This document shows, piece after piece, positions 13,783-16,105 of a stretch of DNA of 16,105 bases (the first letter of the stretch is position 1; each line of letters opens with the position of its first letter). The notes under the pieces were generated by a model. The model was not told the origin of the DNA and searched no databases. It was given only the letters and a program-made list of their open reading frames with translations. The DNA comes from JALHTV01 sp049510055 (lineage in GTDB: Bacteria > Planctomycetota > Phycisphaerae > SM23-33). The stretch covers positions 1-16,105 of the forward strand of contig JBEKZI010000046.1 of NCBI GenBank assembly GCA_049510055.1. Reading direction: 5' to 3'. The position numbers were made by a program, and so were the translations under genes.

Positions 13783-14007
13783 GATTCTACTCCCTTCCTT
13801 CCTTCTAGAAGGTTCTGCTCCGTTTCTTGATGTTCAACAGCGCTCCCAGGCGACGGAGTACCTGTAGAGGCATAACTGTAGGCAACCGTTGTGTGGAAAC
13901 TCGGCCGGGGTGGCCTTGAGGCAGGAAGGTACGAGCGAGCGGGTCTCGCCCTACCTCGACAGCAACGTCACTCCGCCGCTCCCAAGCGGAGCAAAGCTCC
14001 TCAATCA
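13783..14007 (-). promoter_or_regulatory. long 5' leader of the HAF-repeat PEP-CTERM gene
   Basis: There is no credible gene here. On the minus strand the leader begins with GGAGC/GCTCC (13988-14000) overlapping CCGCT/AGCGG (13976-13989), two mutually exclusive hairpins. It then has a nested stem AGGTA..GCGAG/CTCGC..TACCT (about 13926-13956), and near the gene ATGCC, 6 nt, GGTACTCCGTCGCC (13873-13849). The last block recurs in the leader at 2094-2114. The overlapping hairpins would allow a switch, but I recognise no known riboswitch core. Confidence 0.4.
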
Positions 14008-14013
14008 GAAATG

Positions 14014-14042
14014 ATTTTACCACACCCCTGGCGTATCGCCAA
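14014..14042 (-). promoter_or_regulatory. sigma70-like promoter for the HAF-repeat PEP-CTERM gene
   Basis: On the minus strand TTGGCG (14042-14037) and TAAAAT (14019-14014) are exactly 17 bp apart. The palindrome TGGCG-TAT-CGCCA (14029-14041) overlaps the -35 box and the spacer and could be an operator. The predicted transcript start is near 14007. Confidence 0.5.
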
Positions 14043-14110
14043 ATGAATTCCGGACAGACCCCCCATCTTAACAGAATTTTAAGCTTTTATAGCGCAGCCG
14101 GTTAGGTATT

Positions 14111-14563
14111 TTACCTGCCTCGTTGGGGCGATGGTTTAACGGTGCGGTCGGCCTTGTCGTCGGCGGTGCGGTAGGCCTCCAGCGCCTTGGAGGCGTGGAT
14201 GAGGTCGTTGACCTTGAACACGGCCGTCGTCCGCCCGCCCTTGGCGCCGCCGGTGCAATAGGCGTAGCCGATGTTCACGTGCTCGTCGGCCAATTTTTGG
14301 GCCACGGACGCGAACACCCCGGGACGGTTCTCTATCTCCAGCACCAGCACCTCGCTTTCGGTCCAGCGGTCCTGGGTCTTGCCCAGGACTTCGCGGGCGG
14401 TGGCGGGATGGTCGCAGATGATCCGCAGCACGCCGTGGTCGCCGGAATCACTGAGCGTCAGAGCGATGACGTTGATCCTCGCCTTGGCCAGGGCGCCGGT
14501 CACCGCGGCCAGGACCCCGGGCTGATTGATCAGGAAAACCGAGAATTCCGTTGCTGTGCGCAT
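14111..14563 (-). CDS. double ACT-domain protein, probable amino-acid-sensing regulator
   Basis: The 150-residue cytoplasmic protein is made of two ACT domains. The first spans about 5-68 with the ligand-loop pattern NQPGVLAAV (13-21) and ARINVIAL (28-35). The second spans about 71-133 with ENRPGVFASV (78-87) and EHVNIGYAYC (94-103). The Gly after the first strand of each ACT unit (16 and 82) is kept. AAAGGA lies upstream of the ATG at 14563. No enzyme domain is attached, so it probably binds a small ligand (often an amino acid) and acts on another protein. The last 15 residues are polar and likely disordered. It lies 65 bp after tsaB on the same strand and is probably co-transcribed, though no functional link between the two is known to me. 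Confidence 0.85.
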   Translation of the reverse strand: MRTATEFSVFLINQPGVLAAVTGALAKARINVIALTLSDSGDHGVLRIICDHPATAREVLGKTQDRWTESEVLVLEIENRPGVFASVAQKLADEHVNIGYAYCTGGAKGGRTTAVFKVNDLIHASKALEAYRTADDKADRTVKPSPQRGR

Positions 14564-14628
14564 AGATGGTCCTTTCTAGCCCCCTCTGGAACCACATATG
14601 TATTCTAGGATGCAACCGGCCCGGCGGT

Positions 14629-15372
14629 TCAGTGGTTTTTTCGCTTAGGCGGGCCTTGACCTGCGCCGCCGCCGGCCGGGGTGGTGATGTGCGGGCCGCG
14701 GGCGTAGATGGGCAGCAGGCGATGGTACTCGGTGAAGTGTCCCGCCCGCGCCATCCGCGCCCCGACGGCCCAGACCCCCGCCGCCGTGGGCAAGTGCAGC
14801 TCGGATGGGGCGACGCTTACGCCGGCGGCGCTCATCGCGTGATAGGCCAGGCCCTCGCCGGTCAGCAGCAGCGGCCAGGGGGCGGCGGCCAGGAACTCCG
14901 CCGGCGTCCACAGCCGCGACTCGCTGCCGTTGGCCGACAGATTCGCCGGCTCGATGGTCTGGCCGCGGCGGGTAAAGAGTGTGGCGTGGATTCGGCCACC
15001 GCCGGCGTCCAGGATGACGGCCAGGTGTTGCCAGTCCAGTCCGCGAGCATTCTCGGCCACGGCGGCCGGCGTCGGCACGGCCACGCACTTTAGGCCCGCA
15101 ATCGCCTGCGCAAGCGTCCGCGCGACGGTGATCCCCACGCGCAGGCCCGTAAAGCCCCCCGGGCCGACGGAGACGTACACCTCGTCGATGTCCTGGGGCT
15201 TCAAGCCCGCTTGCTTGACCATCTCGGCCAGGTGGGTCAGCAGGGCCGTGGTGTGCCGGGCGGCGGCGTCGAAGCGGATCTCCTGCTCGACGTGCTCTCC
15301 GGCGGCCAGCAGCAGCCCGCCGGCCCGGCAGGACGTCTCGATCGCGATGGAAACGGTGCGCTGGTTCTTCAT
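14629..15372 (-). CDS. tsaB: tRNA threonylcarbamoyladenosine biosynthesis protein TsaB
   Basis: The 247-residue protein starts at the ATG at 15372, which opens with MKNQRTVSIAIETSCRAGGLLL, the typical first strand of the ASKHA fold. The frame is open 42 codons further upstream without a signal. SVGPGGFTGLRVGITVARTLAQA (residues 68-90 or so) is the family's signature, followed by VPTPAAVAE and the ILDAGGGRIHATLF strand. TsaB pairs with TsaD, and with TsaE drives the transfer of threonylcarbamoyl to A37 of ANN-decoding tRNAs. The last 20 residues are Gly/Pro/Lys-rich and probably disordered. The ribosome binding site is weak (GAAAAAAG). rimI, tsaE and tsaD, often nearby in other bacteria, are not in the window; a double-ACT gene follows and a transporter gene diverges. 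Confidence 0.9.
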   Translation of the reverse strand: MKNQRTVSIAIETSCRAGGLLLAAGEHVEQEIRFDAAARHTTALLTHLAEMVKQAGLKPQDIDEVYVSVGPGGFTGLRVGITVARTLAQAIAGLKCVAVPTPAAVAENARGLDWQHLAVILDAGGGRIHATLFTRRGQTIEPANLSANGSESRLWTPAEFLAAAPWPLLLTGEGLAYHAMSAAGVSVAPSELHLPTAAGVWAVGARMARAGHFTEYHRLLPIYARGPHITTPAGGGAGQGPPKRKNH

Positions 15373-15515
15373 GATGCTTTTTTCGCCGCGTCGCGCTGCG
15401 CCGCGGTGCGGCAGCGATTGTAGGCCGCCCGCCCTTGGGTGGCTAGACTTGTTGTGGCGAATGGGCCGCTTAATGGGTAGAATAAGCCCTTTTAGCATCT
15501 CATCGGAAGGACACC

Positions 15516-16105
15516 ATGGTGCAACCGGCCCAGGACAATCTATTGAGCCACGCCTCGGCGGACCTGCGGGCGGCCGTCTCGGCCAACGTGCCGCTGGATT
15601 CGGTGCAGGAGGCGGCTCGGCACGATCTGGACGAGCACGGCCGGTACGTCGAAGGCTACCTGGTGCTGACCGAGACGCAACTGGGGCACTTCCTCCGCCG
15701 CGACGGCCGCTGGGAAGGCCGCTGGCTGGAGGTGGACAAGCTCAGCCACGCTTCAATCGTCGAGGGGCTGGGCATGAACCTGCTGCGCCTGCTGAGCGAC
15801 GGCAAGGTGGCGGCGGAGTTCCGCTTCACGCTCCGCCAAGCTAAAGAAGTCGCCAAGTTGCAGCGGCGGCTGGAGCGGCGCCTGGAAGGCAAGGAAGAAA
15901 TCGCCGCCGAGGAAGAAAGGCCCCGCGGGGAGGAAAAGAAGATTCGCTGCGACAAGTGCGGGCGCGTGATTCCGCCGTGGGCGGAAGTCTGTCCCGCGTG
16001 CCTGAGCCGTCGCAAGGTGCTCAGCCGGCTGATGGACTTCGTCAAGCCCTACAAATGGCGGGCGCGAACCGGCATGTTGCTGGCGCTGCTGGCGACGCTT
16101 TCTCA
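15516..16105 (+). CDS. probable ABC exporter with N-terminal extension and zinc ribbon (partial, runs off the right edge)
   Basis: 196 codons are visible from the ATG at 15516, with GGAAGG just upstream. Residues 1-105 form an alpha/beta region (YVEGYLVLTETQLGHFLRR, then WLEVDKLSHASIVEGLG) that looks like a small PH-like sensor or binding domain. Residues 106-142 are a charged coiled coil. Residues 145-162 form a zinc ribbon: Cys145-x2-Cys148 and Cys159-x2-Cys162. After it RLMDFVKPYKWRARTGMLLALLATLS reads like the start of the first transmembrane helix of an ABC-type exporter. No ATPase motif is inside the window, so the transporter call is from the style of this last part only. A TAGAAT box at 15478-15483 could be its -10; no good -35 is seen. 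It diverges from tsaB across 143 bp. Confidence 0.6.
   Translation, partial: MVQPAQDNLLSHASADLRAAVSANVPLDSVQEAARHDLDEHGRYVEGYLVLTETQLGHFLRRDGRWEGRWLEVDKLSHASIVEGLGMNLLRLLSDGKVAAEFRFTLRQAKEVAKLQRRLERRLEGKEEIAAEEERPRGEEKKIRCDKCGRVIPPWAEVCPACLSRRKVLSRLMDFVKPYKWRARTGMLLALLATLS

Noticed and set aside
13783..14007. Cyclic-di-GMP, cobalamin, TPP, SAM or glycine riboswitch in the PEP-CTERM leaders
   Set aside because: The leaders at 2016-2336 and 13783-14007 were checked for the conserved core sequences of these families by eye and none fits, although a more remote or unknown class is not excluded.
13805..14023. Leftward 72-codon open frame ahead of the third PEP-CTERM gene
   Set aside because: Its start would lie upstream of the predicted transcript start at about 14007, it has no ribosome binding site, and the stretch is better explained as a structured leader.
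1..16105. tRNA, rRNA or transposase genes
   Set aside because: I scanned the gene-free stretches for cloverleaf-like ends, rRNA cores and transposase frames and saw none; short non-coding RNAs could be missed by eye.

Overview
The window looks like a GC-rich planctomycete chromosome, most likely class Phycisphaerae. This rests on three short-lived secreted proteins with IPEPA-type PEP-CTERM sorting tails, secreted enzymes with Ser/Gln/Pro/Thr-rich linkers after the signal peptide, and a housekeeping gene order (lone gyrB; PduO-type adenosyltransferase next to truD; tsaB next to a double-ACT protein) unlike the usual proteobacterial or firmicute arrangements. The placement is an inference from protein style and composition, not from a marker-gene comparison.

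Layout. 1-460 is visibly more AT-rich than the rest. It holds the 5' end of a leftward gene with its own good promoter, preceded by a 48-codon fragment that reads like the C-terminus of a lost gene. 547-2015 is a leftward pair of PEP-CTERM proteins behind a leader of about 320 nt with a promoter and operator-like dyad at 2333-2370. 2397-2611 is an unusual repeat element built of two inverted arms of 7-bp units. 2605-5181 is gyrB. 5442-10248 is a pectin-degradation locus: a leftward acetylesterase-pectin methylesterase fusion, diverging from two tandem GH28 pectinases, one secreted and one a lipoprotein. A half-size copy of the heptamer element (10242-10311) sits between the second pectinase and a small convergent TPR gene and supplies the TPR gene's stop codon. 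10777-12610 holds a cobalamin adenosyltransferase and truD, rightward. 12611-12777 is a gene-free stretch with two strong hairpins. 12778-13782 is a third PEP-CTERM protein (HAF-like repeats) with a good promoter and a leader of about 225 nt. 14111-15372 is leftward tsaB then a double-ACT protein. 15516-16105 is the start of a rightward gene, probably an ABC exporter with an unusual N-terminal extension.

How they fit together. The three pectin genes make a coherent external pathway. Methyl and acetyl groups are removed by the two-domain esterase, and the exposed polygalacturonate or rhamnogalacturonan backbone is cut by the GH28 enzymes. The second GH28 copy has His in place of the Arg of the R-x-K substrate-binding motif, so it may have a different specificity.

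The most unusual observations are the dispersed heptamer-arm element (three 38-bp arms of identical architecture at the 3' ends of genes) and a sequence motif shared by the leaders of two PEP-CTERM genes at similar distances from their start codons.
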